From: Aurantimonas marianensis
Lineage (GTDB): Bacteria; Pseudomonadota; Alphaproteobacteria; Rhizobiales; Rhizobiaceae
NCBI RefSeq assembly: GCF_024195285.1
Contig: NZ_JALHBS010000031.1
Coordinates: 1 to 48,378 of the forward strand
Reading direction: 5' to 3'
Length of the DNA: 48,378 nucleotides
The position numbers and the translations under genes are program-made. Within the stretch, counting starts at the first letter, position 1; every line of letters begins with the position of its first letter. Shown here in pieces: positions 29,246 to 39,012 of the stretch. Under the pieces are notes generated by a model. The model saw nothing but the letters and a program-made list of their open reading frames with translations, made no database searches and had not been told where the DNA came from.

Positions 29246-29470
29246 CGGGGCATCCTCTTGATTGATCCATGCGGGCGGGCCGAGGCTTCGACCGCATTGC
29301 AACTGTCATAAGCGCCGTATGATCGCGCCGCAATGATGACCATACGCGGGACTTCAGCCTCGCGCATCCTTTGAGACCCGAACCTGGTGCAGGCCGTCCG
29401 CCAGGAACGCGCTGCGGCCACTTGGTGATGCGACCCCGCTAGCCAAAACGATACCTTCGTCCGTGATCCG
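29246..29470 (-). other. cdsA-rseP spacer without dxr
   Basis: In many proteobacteria dxr (DXP reductoisomerase) stands between cdsA and rseP. Here only 225 bases separate them. The three minus-strand frames show no NADPH-binding or C-terminal Dxr sequence. No convincing gene, terminator or promoter was recognised in this stretch. Confidence 0.7.
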
Positions 29471-30322
29471 TCAGAACGCGAAGATGCCGTGGGCGGGATT
29501 GCCGAAACCCGCAACGATAAGGCCGACCAGCCAGGCCGCGCCAAGCGCCACGATCAGGGCATCGATACGATCCATCAACCCCCCATGGCCCGGAATGAGT
29601 CGGCCTGAATCCTTGACGCCAAAACGCCGCTTGATCCAGGACTCGTAAAGGTCTCCGGCCTGCCCCAACGCCGAGAGCACGGCGGCGAGGACCAGAAGGA
29701 ACGGACTCACCGGGTCACCGATCCACAGGACGAACAACGCTCCGCAAATGATGCCGGCCACAAGTCCGCCGACCGCCCCAGAGATCGTCTTCTTGGGTGA
29801 AACCATCGGCAAGAGCTTGGGCCCACCGAACGACCGGCCAGTGAAATAGGCGAAGATGTCGGTGGACCACACGACCGCGATGACGAAGCCGAGAGCGGCA
29901 AGCCCGGCATTGTCGTCACCGCGCAACATGCCCGGCGCCAGCGCCGCCAGCGCGGAATATAGCAGGCCGCCCAGGACCCAGTCCGCCTTGCGCTCGTTCC
30001 GATCGACAAAGGCGATGAAGGCGGCGGCGAGGACGACGACCCCCAGCGCCAGAAAATAAAATCCGAATACGAAGACAAGCAGCGCCACGATCAGCGCGCG
30101 CCGCGCGAAGCTGAAGATCGGACCGGCGCGCCGCGCTCGGGAAATCCGCGACCATTCGTCGAAAACGATGAGCCCGGTCGCGAAACACAAAAGCCGAAAC
30201 GGCCACCCACCGATTACCGTGAGGGCGAGAACGAAGAGACCGAGGACGACTGCCGATACCAGCCGCGACCGTAAGTCGCTCCAGCTTCCCGCGACGAAAA
30301 ATTGCCGAAACCCGAGACCCAT
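29471..30322 (-). CDS. cdsA: Phosphatidate cytidylyltransferase
   Basis: A 283-residue integral membrane enzyme that makes CDP-diacylglycerol from phosphatidate and CTP, the branch point of phospholipid synthesis. The CdsA signature is complete near the C-terminus: S-W-I-K-R-R, then KDSGRLIPGHGGLMDR. About eight hydrophobic helices are visible. It starts 3 bases after the uppS stop, so the two are coupled. Confidence 0.95.
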   Translation of the reverse strand: MGLGFRQFFVAGSWSDLRSRLVSAVVLGLFVLALTVIGGWPFRLLCFATGLIVFDEWSRISRARRAGPIFSFARRALIVALLVFVFGFYFLALGVVVLAAAFIAFVDRNERKADWVLGGLLYSALAALAPGMLRGDDNAGLAALGFVIAVVWSTDIFAYFTGRSFGGPKLLPMVSPKKTISGAVGGLVAGIICGALFVLWIGDPVSPFLLVLAAVLSALGQAGDLYESWIKRRFGVKDSGRLIPGHGGLMDRIDALIVALGAAWLVGLIVAGFGNPAHGIFAF

Positions 30323-30325
30323 CGG

Positions 30326-31042
30326 TCAGGATGCGATTTCGCGGGACAGTCCACCGAAGCGACGGTCTCGACTGAGGTAATCCGCGATCGCCTCCTCGAA
30401 GGACTTGCGATCGAAATCGGGCCACAGGCAAGGCAGGAATACGAACTCGGAATAGGCGGCCTGCCAGAGCAGGAAATTCGATAACCGGAGCTCGCCGCTG
30501 GTGCGGATGATCAGGTCGGGATCTGGAATGCCGGCGGTGTCGAGATGCTCGTCGAGGTAATCGGGTGTGAGCGATTCCAGCGACACCTCCCCTGCCGCGA
30601 ACTTTTCGGCAATTCGCCGCATCGCGCGGGTCACCTCGTCGCGTGCGCCGTAGTTGAAAGCGACAACCAGCGTCTGGCGCTCGTTGTTACAGGTCAGGCT
30701 CTCGGCCTCCTCAAGCAGCGAGCGGATGTCGTCCGATAAATTGTCCCGCGCGCCGATGACGCGAACGCGGACCCCTTCCTTGTGCAGATCCGCCAGGTCG
30801 CGGCGGATGAAATGCTTGAGCAATCCCATCAGCTCGGCCACCTCGTCCTGCGGACGGCGCCAGTTTTCGGACGAGAAGGCGAACAGGGTCAGATACTGGA
30901 TGCCGAGTTCACCTGCCGCGCGCACCGCCTCGCGAACCGCCTCGACGCCGCGGCGATGGCCCATGCTGCGCGGCAGGCCGCGCGAATGTGCCCAGCGGCC
31001 GTTGCCGTCCATGATAATGGCGACGTGTTGGAGATGCCGCAC
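30326..31042 (-). CDS. uppS: Undecaprenyl diphosphate synthase
   Basis: A 238-residue cis-prenyltransferase that elongates farnesyl diphosphate to the C55 carrier for peptidoglycan and LPS. The catalytic Asp12 is in IIMDGNGRW (9-17). FAFSSENW and the C-terminal [19 protein letters not shown] motif are present. The start is GTG 31042, preceded by an AGGCGGG region. The open frame continues far upstream but only through frr in the wrong frame. It lies 62 bases after frr. Confidence 0.96.
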   Translation of the reverse strand: MRHLQHVAIIMDGNGRWAHSRGLPRSMGHRRGVEAVREAVRAAGELGIQYLTLFAFSSENWRRPQDEVAELMGLLKHFIRRDLADLHKEGVRVRVIGARDNLSDDIRSLLEEAESLTCNNERQTLVVAFNYGARDEVTRAMRRIAEKFAAGEVSLESLTPDYLDEHLDTAGIPDPDLIIRTSGELRLSNFLLWQAAYSEFVFLPCLWPDFDRKSFEEAIADYLSRDRRFGGLSREIAS

Positions 31043-31104
31043 CGTGATCCCGCCTTCCCTGTTGCGTTCGCCGCGCCCGCCGTTCGGCGCGTGATCGCTT
31101 GAGC

Positions 31105-31662
31105 CTAGACCTGCATGATCTCGCCTTCCTTGACAGAAAGCACCTTGTCGATATCGGAAATCGTGTCGTCGGTCATTTTCTGAACCCGGTCCGACATCTG
31201 CCGGCTTTCGTCCTGGCCGATATCGCCATCCTTTTCCATCTTCTTCAACACCTCCATGCCGTCCCGGCGTACGTGGCGGACCGCAACCTTGGCGCTTTCG
31301 GCATATTGATGGGCGACCTTGACCAACTCCTTGCGGCGCTGCTCGTTGAGTTCCGGCAATGGGATTCGCAGCGTCGTGCCGTCCGTGACAGGGTTGAGAC
31401 CGAGATTGCTCTCGCGGATCGCCCGCTCGACCTTGCCGACCATCTGCTTGTCCCACACGGAGACGCTGATCATACGCGGCTCGGGGACGGAAATGTTGGC
31501 CACCTGGTTGATCGGCATCTGCGAACCGTAAGCTTCGACGCTGATCGGATCGAGCAGGCTAGGCGAAGCGCGACCGGTCCGCAGGCCGCCGAGATCGCTC
31601 TTCAAGCTGGCGACGGCGCCATCCATCCGGCGCTTCAGTTCGGTGAAATCCATGTCGGCCAT
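31105..31662 (-). CDS. frr: Ribosome recycling factor
   Basis: A 185-residue protein that, with EF-G, splits post-termination ribosomes. Its length and content match the family: a three-helix bundle and the conserved [12 protein letters not shown] (27-38) and [17 protein letters not shown] (98-114) segments. It is 41 bases downstream of pyrH, an order conserved across bacteria. Confidence 0.97.
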   Translation of the reverse strand: MADMDFTELKRRMDGAVASLKSDLGGLRTGRASPSLLDPISVEAYGSQMPINQVANISVPEPRMISVSVWDKQMVGKVERAIRESNLGLNPVTDGTTLRIPLPELNEQRRKELVKVAHQYAESAKVAVRHVRRDGMEVLKKMEKDGDIGQDESRQMSDRVQKMTDDTISDIDKVLSVKEGEIMQV

Positions 31663-31703
31663 CTTGCTTTCCTCTTTCTCGGCTATGCGGGCGTCGACGA
31701 AGC

Positions 31704-32423
31704 TCAGTCCGTGACGATCGTGGCGCGGCCGCCGCCCGACAGAATCTTGGCGAATTCGCCTTTCTCGTGGATTGAGAAGACGACGATCGGAATATGATTC
31801 TCCCGCGCCAAGGCGACCGCGGCAACGTCCATTACGGCCAGGCCTTTTTGCAGGACCGCGTCGTGGGTGAGCCGGTCGTAGCGTACGGCGTCGGGATCTC
31901 GCTTGGGGTCGGCGGAATAGATGCCGTCCACCTGGGTCGCCTTGAACAAGGCGGTCGCACCCATTTCCGCGGCCCGCAGAGCGCCGGCGGAATCGGTGGT
32001 GAAGAACGGATTGCCGGTGCCGCCGGCGAAAATGACCACGCGGCCCGCCGCCTGATGCGCAAGCGCGGTTCGCTGGGAGAAACTCTCGCAGATCTCGGGC
32101 ATGGCGATGGCGGAAAGGACGATCGTCTCGACGCCCATCTTGATCAGCGACGTCCTGAGCGCCAGAGCGTTGATGACGGTTCCCAGCATGCCCATGTGAT
32201 CGCCGGTCACCCGGTCGCCGCCCTTGGAGGCGACCGCAACGCCGCGGAAGATGTTGCCGCCGCCGATGACGATGGAAATCTCGACGCCCAGGGAGCGGGC
32301 CTCGGCAATGTCGGCGGCGATGCGGTCGGCCACGGCGACATCGATGCCGAAACCTTGCGACCCCATCAGCGCTTCACCGGAGACCTTGAGAAGAACCCGC
32401 CGATACCGGACTTCGGTTGTCAT
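31704..32423 (-). CDS. pyrH: UMP kinase
   Basis: A 239-residue hexameric amino-acid-kinase-fold enzyme that phosphorylates UMP to UDP. Visible motifs include [13 protein letters not shown] (6-18), the [10 protein letters not shown] loop (about 52-61), and [16 protein letters not shown]-type nucleotide-binding sequence near 135. AGGTGA precedes ATG 32423. A 247-base gap holding the tsf terminator separates it from tsf, so it probably has its own promoter. Confidence 0.97.
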   Translation of the reverse strand: MTTEVRYRRVLLKVSGEALMGSQGFGIDVAVADRIAADIAEARSLGVEISIVIGGGNIFRGVAVASKGGDRVTGDHMGMLGTVINALALRTSLIKMGVETIVLSAIAMPEICESFSQRTALAHQAAGRVVIFAGGTGNPFFTTDSAGALRAAEMGATALFKATQVDGIYSADPKRDPDAVRYDRLTHDAVLQKGLAVMDVAAVALARENHIPIVVFSIHEKGEFAKILSGGGRATIVTD

Positions 32424-32583
32424 CGATCACCTAGCTTGCGTCCGCGGGGAACCTGAAGGCGCGGGGATGAAGACGCGCCAGGCCTCGCCGGGACGAGTAC
32501 GGGAAACGCCTCGCCGCCGACCGGCCAGGCCCTTGGATGTCGCGGCAGAGCCATGATGCGGGTCCGCCAGTTAGACGATGCGA

Positions 32584-32619
32584 TACAATAAGGGCGCCCG
32601 CTTGTGAAGCGGACGCCCT
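32584..32619 (-). terminator. Intrinsic terminator after tsf
   Basis: On the minus strand AGGGCG-T-CCGCTT pairs with AAGCGG-G-CGCCCT across a CAC loop, with one internal mismatch, then TTATTGT follows. It begins 51 bases beyond the tsf stop and separates the rpsB-tsf unit from pyrH. The remainder of 32424-32583 shows no gene; a pyrH promoter is expected there but was not pinned down. Confidence 0.75.
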
Positions 32620-32670
32620 CGACTGCCTTAAGCTCCGGCCTCTTGCGTGCACGGAATGCCGGGCCGATGC

Positions 32671-33597
32671 TTATTTCTTGCCGGCCGCCGCCGCGACTTC
32701 GGCGGCGAAGTCGCTCTCTTCCTTTTCGACCCCCTCGCCGAGCGCGAATCGTGCGAAAGCGACGATCTTGGCAGGGGCGCCGAAACCGGCTTCCGCCTCG
32801 GCCAGCGCCTTTTCCACGGTCAGATCCGGATTGATGACGAAAGCCTGCTTGAGAAGCACGACCTCTTCGTAGAATTTGCGCAGACGTCCTTCGACCATCT
32901 TCTCGATGATGTTTTCCGGCTTGCCCGACTGGCGTGCCTGCTCGACGAAAATCGCCCGCTCCCGCTCGACAGTGGCCGCGTCGATTTCTTCAGCGGACAG
33001 CGCCAGCGGATTGGTCGCGGCGACATGCATCGCCACCTGACGGCCGAACTGGGTCAGCGCCGACTTGTCGCCGGCCGATTCGATCGCCACGAGAACGCCG
33101 AGCTTGCCGAGACCGTCGATCACCTGATTGTGGATGTAGGTGGCCACGACGCCTTCCCCGACGCTCAGCATCGCCGAACGGCGCAGGTTCATGTTCTCGC
33201 CGATCGTGCCGATGGCATCCTTGATCGTGTCGTTAACGCTCTTCGACGAACCGGGATAGGTCGCCGCCCCGACTGCCTCGACAGAGCCATCGGTCGTAAG
33301 GGCGACATTGGTGATGTCGCGCACGAGGCCCTGGAAGGCGTCGTTGCGGGCGACGAAATCGGTTTCCGAGTTCACCTCGACGACTACGGCCTTGGAACCA
33401 TCCGCCGCGACACCGACAAGTCCTTCGGCCGCCGTGCGACCAGACTTCTTGTCCGCCTTGGCGATACCCTTGGTGCGCAGCCAGTCGACCGCTGCTTCCA
33501 TGTTGCCGTCGTTCTCGGCCAGAGCGGTCTTGCAGTCCATCATGCCGGCGCCGGTCAGGTCGCGCAGCTCTTTGACCATTGAAGCGGTGATTGCCAT
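32671..33597 (-). CDS. tsf: Elongation factor Ts
   Basis: A 308-residue nucleotide exchange factor for EF-Tu. The N-terminal UBA-like domain (1-50) holds the [16 protein letters not shown] signature (11-26), and the core has [11 protein letters not shown] (80-90), with the TDFVARN contact loop. ATG 33597 is chosen because the family starts [12 protein letters not shown]; the open frame upstream is intergenic. It is co-oriented with rpsB across a 322-base gap. Confidence 0.97.
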   Translation of the reverse strand: MAITASMVKELRDLTGAGMMDCKTALAENDGNMEAAVDWLRTKGIAKADKKSGRTAAEGLVGVAADGSKAVVVEVNSETDFVARNDAFQGLVRDITNVALTTDGSVEAVGAATYPGSSKSVNDTIKDAIGTIGENMNLRRSAMLSVGEGVVATYIHNQVIDGLGKLGVLVAIESAGDKSALTQFGRQVAMHVAATNPLALSAEEIDAATVERERAIFVEQARQSGKPENIIEKMVEGRLRKFYEEVVLLKQAFVINPDLTVEKALAEAEAGFGAPAKIVAFARFALGEGVEKEESDFAAEVAAAAGKK

Positions 33598-33919
33598 GTT
33601 TGCCTCTTCGGAAATAATTGGGCGCACCGGCTCAAGGAACGGGTGCGCTGGACATGTGGCGCCTCGGTTACGGCGCCCTGGGGGTCGAGTCGTGGCCACG
33701 AGAGCCGGGCGAAGAAAAACGGAAGCTGGTTGTCACCGCCTCCGCCCTCTCATTCGATGCGGTCACCGAGCCGGCATTGAACCCAAGAGATCCAACTTCG
33801 GCGTGTTTCGCGAGATTGAATCCAGACTTCCGAACAGGACCATGCGACCGTTTGCTCATGCAACGCTGGAGGTGGTTGTCCCGGCGTCAGTGACGCCGGA
33901 ACCGTGCACTTCCGCTCGC
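33598..33919 (-). other. Long rpsB-tsf intercistronic region with hairpins
   Basis: No gene is supported in these 322 bases. A near-perfect hairpin (CCGGCGTCA 33881-33889 against TGACGCCGG 33891-33899) lies 20 bases after the rpsB stop without a T-run. Closer to tsf are GCGCACC/GGTGCGC (around 33623-33650) and a GGCGCC pair (around 33659-33680). These could attenuate or process the rpsB-tsf transcript, or belong to a tsf leader. Confidence 0.5.
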
Positions 33920-34795
33920 TCAGGCGCTAGCCGCCTCGGGCTTCTCTTCGCTGGCGGCACCAGCCTGCTCGGCGGCGACCGGTTCTTCAGTGGCGGTGGC
34001 AGCCGGAGCCGCTTCCTCGCTCGCCGGGGCGGCAACCGTCTCTTCTTCGATCACCTCTTCGACCGGCGCTTCTTCGAGCGCACCGATGTCGACGCCGGCA
34101 TCGCCCTGCTGGCGAGCGATACCGTCCACCGCCGAGCGGGCGATGAGATCACAATAAAGGGTGATCGCGCGCGCCGCGTCGTCATTGCCCGGGATCGGGT
34201 AGTCGATCGATGCGGGATCGCAGTTCGAATCCACCACCGCGACGATCGGGATATGCAGCCGCTTGGCCTCCTCGATCGCGATCGACTCCTTGTTGGTGTC
34301 GACGATGAAGATCATGTCCGGCACGCCGCCCATGTCACGGATACCACCGAGCGCACGGTCGAGCTTGTCGCGCTCGCGCTGCAGCGTCAGCCGCTCCTTC
34401 TTGGTGAAGCCCTGGGCCTCGCCTGCGAGCATCTCGTCGAGCTTGCGCAGACGCTGGATCGACTTGGAGATGGTGTTCCAGTTCGTCAACATGCCGCCGA
34501 GCCAGCGGGCGTTGACGTAGTACTGAGCAGAACGCTGCGCCGCATCGGCGATGATATCCGACGCCTGACGCTTGGTGCCGACGAAGAGCACGCGACCGCC
34601 ACGGGCGACGGTATCGGAGACCGCCTGCAGAGCACGGTGCAGAAGCGGTACCGTCTGCGCGAGATCGAGAATGTGGATATTGTTGCGCGCGCCGAAGATA
34701 TAGGGCGCCATCTTCGGGTTCCAGCGGTGAGTCTGGTGGCCGAAATGGACGCCTGCTTCAAGCAGCTGGCGCATGGAATAGTCTGGCAATGCCAT
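33920..34795 (-). CDS. rpsB: 30S ribosomal protein S2
   Basis: A 291-residue S2 protein. The core (about 1-230) shows [19 protein letters not shown] (11-29), the GTKRQA and WLGGMLTNW segments, and DTNKE and NCDP motifs. After residue 230 an Ala/Glu/Pro-rich acidic tail of about 60 residues follows, longer than the roughly 240-residue enterobacterial S2 but common in Hyphomicrobiales. AAGGAAA precedes ATG 34795. It is the first gene of the rpsB-tsf unit. Confidence 0.97.
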   Translation of the reverse strand: MALPDYSMRQLLEAGVHFGHQTHRWNPKMAPYIFGARNNIHILDLAQTVPLLHRALQAVSDTVARGGRVLFVGTKRQASDIIADAAQRSAQYYVNARWLGGMLTNWNTISKSIQRLRKLDEMLAGEAQGFTKKERLTLQRERDKLDRALGGIRDMGGVPDMIFIVDTNKESIAIEEAKRLHIPIVAVVDSNCDPASIDYPIPGNDDAARAITLYCDLIARSAVDGIARQQGDAGVDIGALEEAPVEEVIEEETVAAPASEEAAPAATATEEPVAAEQAGAASEEKPEAASA

Positions 34796-34920
34796 GATAG
34801 GTTTCCTTTACCGGTTGAGCCTCCACGGAAAGAAGCGGCCGGATGCCGCCACCGGTGGATCGCGTCGTTCGAGCAGAACTCGACCGCCGAAACCCGACTT
34901 CCGTGTGTGGAATGGACGCG

Positions 34921-34949
34921 CCGATACACCAAAAGCCGTGGCTAGGCAA
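34921..34949 (-). promoter_or_regulatory. Candidate rpsB promoter
   Basis: On the minus strand TTGCCT (34949-34944), a 17-base spacer and TATCGG (34926-34921) resemble a housekeeping promoter. It would give a leader of about 120 bases before rpsB, long enough for S2 feedback control. This is a pattern match only. Confidence 0.4.
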
Positions 34950-35006
34950 GCCAGGCTCGTATCCCGACCGGGGTGCGGTAGCATGATGACGCGGTGCCTC
35001 GTCGAT

Positions 35007-35840
35007 TCAGGGGCAGGCAGGCATTTCGAAAAGGTCGAGGCTCGCGAGGCCTCCGGCCAGTGTGTAGCCGTCGAAGGTCAGCACCAGATCATCGGAGACG
35101 CCGTTCTCGTACAGCGTATAGGCCGTCTGGAAGATTGGCAGGCCGTCCGGGTCGCTGTCGGAATTGTAGAAGGATTCGCTGATGCGCCAGGCGGCTAAAC
35201 CGGCGAGTTGGTCAGATGGAGACGCGCTCCGGTCGCTCGAAGCCGTCTCTGCCGCCTTCCCCTCTGGCCCTGGGCCGCCCTCCGCAGCCGGCGCGATCAC
35301 CGCGGTGCTCGTCAAAAGCTTCTCGACCTCCTCGTCACCGTCGTAGAGCCGCGTCTCGAGGATCCGCGTGCCGGCCTTCGCCTGCTCGATCAGCGCTCTC
35401 GTATGCTGCATCGGAAACATGGATTTTGGAACCTCGACGGTCCGAACCTTGGGGGCGGTCAGGGCGACCCGCGTCACGTCGCCTCGTGTCGACGCGGTAC
35501 CGATCACCGCGCTTTCGGGACTGGCGTCGATGAAGGTCTTGGTCTCGAACTCAAAACGCTCACCGTCGGCGCTTTCCCTGGAATGCGTCTGCTGGTCGGT
35601 GACGATCAGCTCCTGCTCCTGCTGAAAACGAGCGACGAAGCGATAGTCGAGCTCGTAGGTTTTGCAGGTTTTCCGGTGCATCTCGATCGCGATCCGACCC
35701 TGCGCGTCAACCAAATCGCCATCCCCCCCGCGCATCGATAGGTCGTAGGAGGCCCGGTGCGGCACCAGAACCTGCGCCGAAGCAATGGCGGGGATCGCCC
35801 CAATGAAGGCGATCAAAAGCGGAAAGGCTATCGTTCGCAT
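35007..35840 (-). CDS. eipB: Cell envelope integrity protein EipB (DUF1849)
   Basis: A 277-residue periplasmic protein of the DUF1849 family. A signal peptide (about 1-22, ending ASA) precedes the mature domain. In Brucella, EipB folds as a beta-spiral, has a conserved disulfide and is needed for envelope integrity. The equivalent cysteines here are Cys59 (KTCKTYEL) and Cys276 (MPACP). A low-complexity Ala/Pro/Glu/Ser insert lies at about 183-210. It is encoded upstream of rpsB on the same strand and divergent from the ridA-like gene. Confidence 0.9.
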   Translation of the reverse strand: MRTIAFPLLIAFIGAIPAIASAQVLVPHRASYDLSMRGGDGDLVDAQGRIAIEMHRKTCKTYELDYRFVARFQQEQELIVTDQQTHSRESADGERFEFETKTFIDASPESAVIGTASTRGDVTRVALTAPKVRTVEVPKSMFPMQHTRALIEQAKAGTRILETRLYDGDEEVEKLLTSTAVIAPAAEGGPGPEGKAAETASSDRSASPSDQLAGLAAWRISESFYNSDSDPDGLPIFQTAYTLYENGVSDDLVLTFDGYTLAGGLASLDLFEMPACP

Positions 35841-35973
35841 GCCAGACGATCTTTCGCTGGATCGACGGATGGGTTACCGATCGATCGGATTTCTCCGCGC
35901 CCGTTCCGCGGGCGGTGGTGGGGGTAGCACCCACCCAGCGCTCCTATTCCTGAAGACGAAGGAAGACAACATC

Positions 35974-36441
35974 ATGGCCGATTCGATCGAGACCCGTCTG
36001 CGCGTCGCGGGTGTGACCCTACCGGAAGCGGCGGCCCCCGCCGCGAATTATGTTCCCTACGTCGTACAGGGCCGGTTGTTGCAGACGTCAGGCCAGCTTC
36101 CGATCGATGCTGGCAAGCTGGCCGTCGTCGGCAAGCTCGGTGCCGGCGTTTCGCTCGAAGACGGTCAGGCGGCGGCGCGTCTGTGTGCGATCAACATTCT
36201 CGCGCAGGCCAACGCCGCGCTCGGCGGCGACTGGCGCCGGGTCAACCGTCTCCTGAAGCTCACCGTCTTCGTGGCGAGCGACGCCAGCTTCACCGAGCAG
36301 CATAAAGTCGCCAATGGCGCCTCCGATTTCCTGGTCGAGATCCTCGGTGACAAGGGCCGCCATTCGCGCTCCGCGGTCGGTGTTCCGGCGCTGCCTTTGG
36401 ACGCGACAGTCGAGATCGAAGCGCTTTTCGAGATCGATTGA
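35974..36441 (+). CDS. RidA/YjgF-family protein
   Basis: A 155-residue member of the RidA/Rid superfamily, in the longer subgroup of about 150 residues. The QTSGQLPI segment near 38 and the C-terminal RSAVGVPALPLDATVEIEALFEID are characteristic. Canonical RidA hydrolyses reactive enamines from PLP enzymes; activity in this subgroup is less certain. ATG 35974 is preferred because the family N-terminus begins here, with AAGGA upstream. It ends one base before the GDPD gene begins, so the two are co-transcribed. Confidence 0.9.
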   Translation: MADSIETRLRVAGVTLPEAAAPAANYVPYVVQGRLLQTSGQLPIDAGKLAVVGKLGAGVSLEDGQAAARLCAINILAQANAALGGDWRRVNRLLKLTVFVASDASFTEQHKVANGASDFLVEILGDKGRHSRSAVGVPALPLDATVEIEALFEID

Positions 36442-36442
36442 C

Positions 36443-37177
36443 ATGACTGCCCGGTACAGCGGTCCGCTCGACTGGCTGATCGAGCGCCCGATCGCCCATC
36501 GGGGGCTGCATGACGGCAACCGGACCGTCGCGGAGAATTCAATTCCGGCGGCGCGGGCGGCGGTCGCGTCGGGATGGGCGATCGAATGCGACGTTCAGCT
36601 CTCCGCCGACGGCACGCCCTATATCTTTCATGACGATACGCTCGGCCGGCTCACCGGCCGCGAAAGCGCGTTTCGCGCGACACCAGACACCGCGATCCGG
36701 GAGCTCGGCCTTGCCGCTACCGGTGCCGGTATTCCGACAGTCGCGGCCTTTCTCGAGATGGTCGACGGCCGCGTTCCCGTCGTCATGGAACTGAAAGGGT
36801 GCGATCCGGCCCACGACGAAGGCTATTTCGCTCGGCTCGGCCCGATCCTCGAAGCCTATGCCGGCAAACTCGCGCTGATGTCGTTCGATCCCTGGCTGAT
36901 CGGCCAGATGCTCCAGGCGCGCCCGAACCGCCCGATCGGTCTCACGGCCGAGGGAACCCGGCCCGAGGTTCTGGCGGTTCATCGACAGGTCTATGCATGC
37001 GGCTGCGACTTCTGCTCCTACAATGTTCACCACCTGCCGAACGCCTTCGTCGAGTGGGTTCGGGGCGAGCGCTCCGCGCCGGTGATCTCATGGACAGTCC
37101 GTACCGTCGACGATGCCGAGCGCAGCCGCGAACATTGCGATCAGATGACCTTCGAGGGCTTTGCGCCGCACCACTGA
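36443..37177 (+). CDS. Glycerophosphodiester phosphodiesterase family protein
   Basis: A 244-residue TIM-barrel phosphodiesterase. Expected catalytic and metal residues are His19-Arg20 (AHRG), Glu48 and Asp50 (ECDVQ) and His63 (FHDD). No signal peptide is seen, so it acts in the cytoplasm and would release glycerol-3-phosphate from deacylated phospholipids. Its ATG is one base after the ridA-like stop. The length is typical for cytosolic bacterial GDPDs. Confidence 0.94.
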   Translation: MTARYSGPLDWLIERPIAHRGLHDGNRTVAENSIPAARAAVASGWAIECDVQLSADGTPYIFHDDTLGRLTGRESAFRATPDTAIRELGLAATGAGIPTVAAFLEMVDGRVPVVMELKGCDPAHDEGYFARLGPILEAYAGKLALMSFDPWLIGQMLQARPNRPIGLTAEGTRPEVLAVHRQVYACGCDFCSYNVHHLPNAFVEWVRGERSAPVISWTVRTVDDAERSREHCDQMTFEGFAPHH

Positions 37178-37216
37178 CGGCTTGCGCCGCGCTGTCCGAG
37201 GCATAAGTCTGCGTCC

Positions 37217-38443
37217 ATGACAGGAAAGCCGCAGGACGCGCCGGTCGAAGGCGACGACACATTCACGATCAGGATCGTCGACACGATCAGCGCGGTCCCG
37301 GCCGGGCAATGGGACCGCTTGGCGGCAACAGCGGTCGATTCGACGTCCGCCCATACGCCAAGAGCCGCCATCAACCCGTTCGTTTCCCACGCCTTTCTTA
37401 GTTCGCTGGAAGACAGCGGAAGCGTCAGCCAAGCGGCCGGCTGGCTGCCTCGGCATTTGGTGCTGGAAGGCCCCGGCGGAGAAGCGATCGCCGCCGCGCC
37501 AGCCTATCTGAAGGCGCACAGCCAGGGCGAGTACGTCTTCGATCACGGCTGGGCCGATGCCTTCCAGCGGGCTGGCGGTCGCTATTATCCGAAGCTGCAG
37601 ATGGCGGTGCCTTTCACCCCGGCGAGCGGTCCGCGTCTTCTGGTCGGCGCAGGCGCAGGCGCGGCGACCCGCCGCATGGCGCTTGCCGAGGGAGCCAAGA
37701 GCTACGCTGCCAGGACCGGCGTGTCGTCGGTTCATGCGACCTTCCTGCGGCCGGCCGACCTGGCCGCGTTGGAAGGCGCCGATTGGCTGCACCGCACCGA
37801 TCAGCAGTTTCATTTTCACAATCGCGGCTATGACGGCTACGAAGCCTTTCTCGCCACCCTCGCCTCGCGCAAGCGCAAAGCCCTGCGCAAGGAGCGGGCA
37901 CAGGCGCTCGCCAACGACATCTCGATCGAATGGCTGACCGGACGCGACCTCACCGAGGCCGTGTGGGACGCCTTCTATGAATTCTACATGGACACCGGCA
38001 GCCGCAAATGGGGCCGCCCCTATCTCCATCGCGAATTCTTCAGTCTCGTCGGCGAGCGGATGGGCGCGCAAATTTTGCTGGTGATGGCCAGGCGGAACGG
38101 TCGCTACATCGCCGGCGGACTGAATTTCCTTGGCCCAGATACGGTCTACGGGCGCAATTGGGGCTGCGTGGAAGATCACCCCTTTCTGCATTTCGAGGTC
38201 TGCTACCATCAGGCGATCGACTATGCGATCGCGCATGGTCTGGCGGTCGTCGAGGCGGGTGCGCAAGGCGAGCATAAGCTCGCCCGCGGCTACGAGCCGG
38301 TGACCACGCATTCGGCGCATTGGATCGCCCATCCGGGCCTGCGCCGCGCGATCGAGGATTATCTCGATCATGAACGCGCCGAGGTCGCGCGTGTCGGCGA
38401 GATTCTGGGCGGCCATACGCCTTACAAAAAAGCCTCGTCCTGA
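37217..38443 (+). CDS. FemAB-like/GNAT-fold protein (DUF482, COG3146)
   Basis: A 408-residue protein of the DUF482 family, annotated as predicted N-acyltransferase or peptidoglycan biosynthesis/recognition protein. The N-terminal part has the NPFVSHAFL segment (51-59). The C-terminal half contains SRKRKALRKER (216-226) and a GRNWGC...HFEVCYHQAIDYAI region typical of the GNAT fold. No signal peptide or helix is visible. It lies 39 bases after the GDPD gene and probably shares its transcript. The substrate is not known. Confidence 0.88.
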   Translation: MTGKPQDAPVEGDDTFTIRIVDTISAVPAGQWDRLAATAVDSTSAHTPRAAINPFVSHAFLSSLEDSGSVSQAAGWLPRHLVLEGPGGEAIAAAPAYLKAHSQGEYVFDHGWADAFQRAGGRYYPKLQMAVPFTPASGPRLLVGAGAGAATRRMALAEGAKSYAARTGVSSVHATFLRPADLAALEGADWLHRTDQQFHFHNRGYDGYEAFLATLASRKRKALRKERAQALANDISIEWLTGRDLTEAVWDAFYEFYMDTGSRKWGRPYLHREFFSLVGERMGAQILLVMARRNGRYIAGGLNFLGPDTVYGRNWGCVEDHPFLHFEVCYHQAIDYAIAHGLAVVEAGAQGEHKLARGYEPVTTHSAHWIAHPGLRRAIEDYLDHERAEVARVGEILGGHTPYKKASS

Positions 38444-38539
38444 TGCACCGTGACTGGCACGGTCGACAAAAGCGGTGCGGTGCCGCATCTGTGGAGATAA
38501 TCCCGTGCGTCGGGTGATCTTACGGAGGGAAGGACTTTC

Positions 38540-38962
38540 ATGGACACCTATGACGACGGCAACATCTTCGCGAAGATCCTTCGCGGCGAACTTCCGAGCC
38601 AGATGCTCTACGAAGACGATGCGGCCATCGCGATCATGGACGTAATGCCGGAGTCGAAGGGGCATTGCCTCGTCATTCCCAAGGCACCGTCCCGCAATCT
38701 CCTCGACGCGGCGGACGAGACGTTGGCCAAGGTCATGCCGGTCGTGGCGAAGCTCGCCCGCGCGGTCAAGAAAGCCTTCGACGCCGATGGCGTGCGGATC
38801 GCGCAGTTCAACGAGACGCCGGCCGGGCAGACCGTCTTTCACCTGCACTTCCATGTTGTGCCGATCTATGACGGGATCCTGTTGAAACGTCACGCCGGCG
38901 GCATGCTCGATCAGGCTGTCCTTTCAGAGCAGGCCGACCGCATTCGCGCCGCCCTCGATTGA
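38540..38962 (+). CDS. HIT-family (HinT-like) nucleotide hydrolase
   Basis: A 140-residue histidine-triad protein. The triad HLHFHVVP spans residues 101-108, with His103 as the expected nucleophile. NIFAKILRGELP near the N-terminus is typical of the HinT branch, which hydrolyses purine nucleoside phosphoramidates and acyl-AMP. GGAGGGAAGG lies upstream of the ATG. A small hairpin (ACCGTG/CACGGT, about 38447-38463) separates it from the preceding gene. Confidence 0.94.
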   Translation: MDTYDDGNIFAKILRGELPSQMLYEDDAAIAIMDVMPESKGHCLVIPKAPSRNLLDAADETLAKVMPVVAKLARAVKKAFDADGVRIAQFNETPAGQTVFHLHFHVVPIYDGILLKRHAGGMLDQAVLSEQADRIRAALD

Positions 38963-39012
38963 TCCCGACCAGCCGCGATAGGAACTCGTTCGATCGGGCC
39001 GGCGCGCCGTGA

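Noticed and set aside
29246-29470. Possible dxr remnant between cdsA and rseP
   Set aside because: Minus-strand translations of the spacer do not resemble any part of Dxr, so it is described only as an absence.
33308-34945. Plus-strand open frame of 545 codons opposite tsf and rpsB
   Set aside because: It spans the reverse of two ribosome-related genes and their spacer; there is no ribosome site or family resemblance.
37088-38893. Minus-strand open frame of 601 codons opposite the DUF482 and HIT genes
   Set aside because: It runs antisense through two recognised genes and has no domain.
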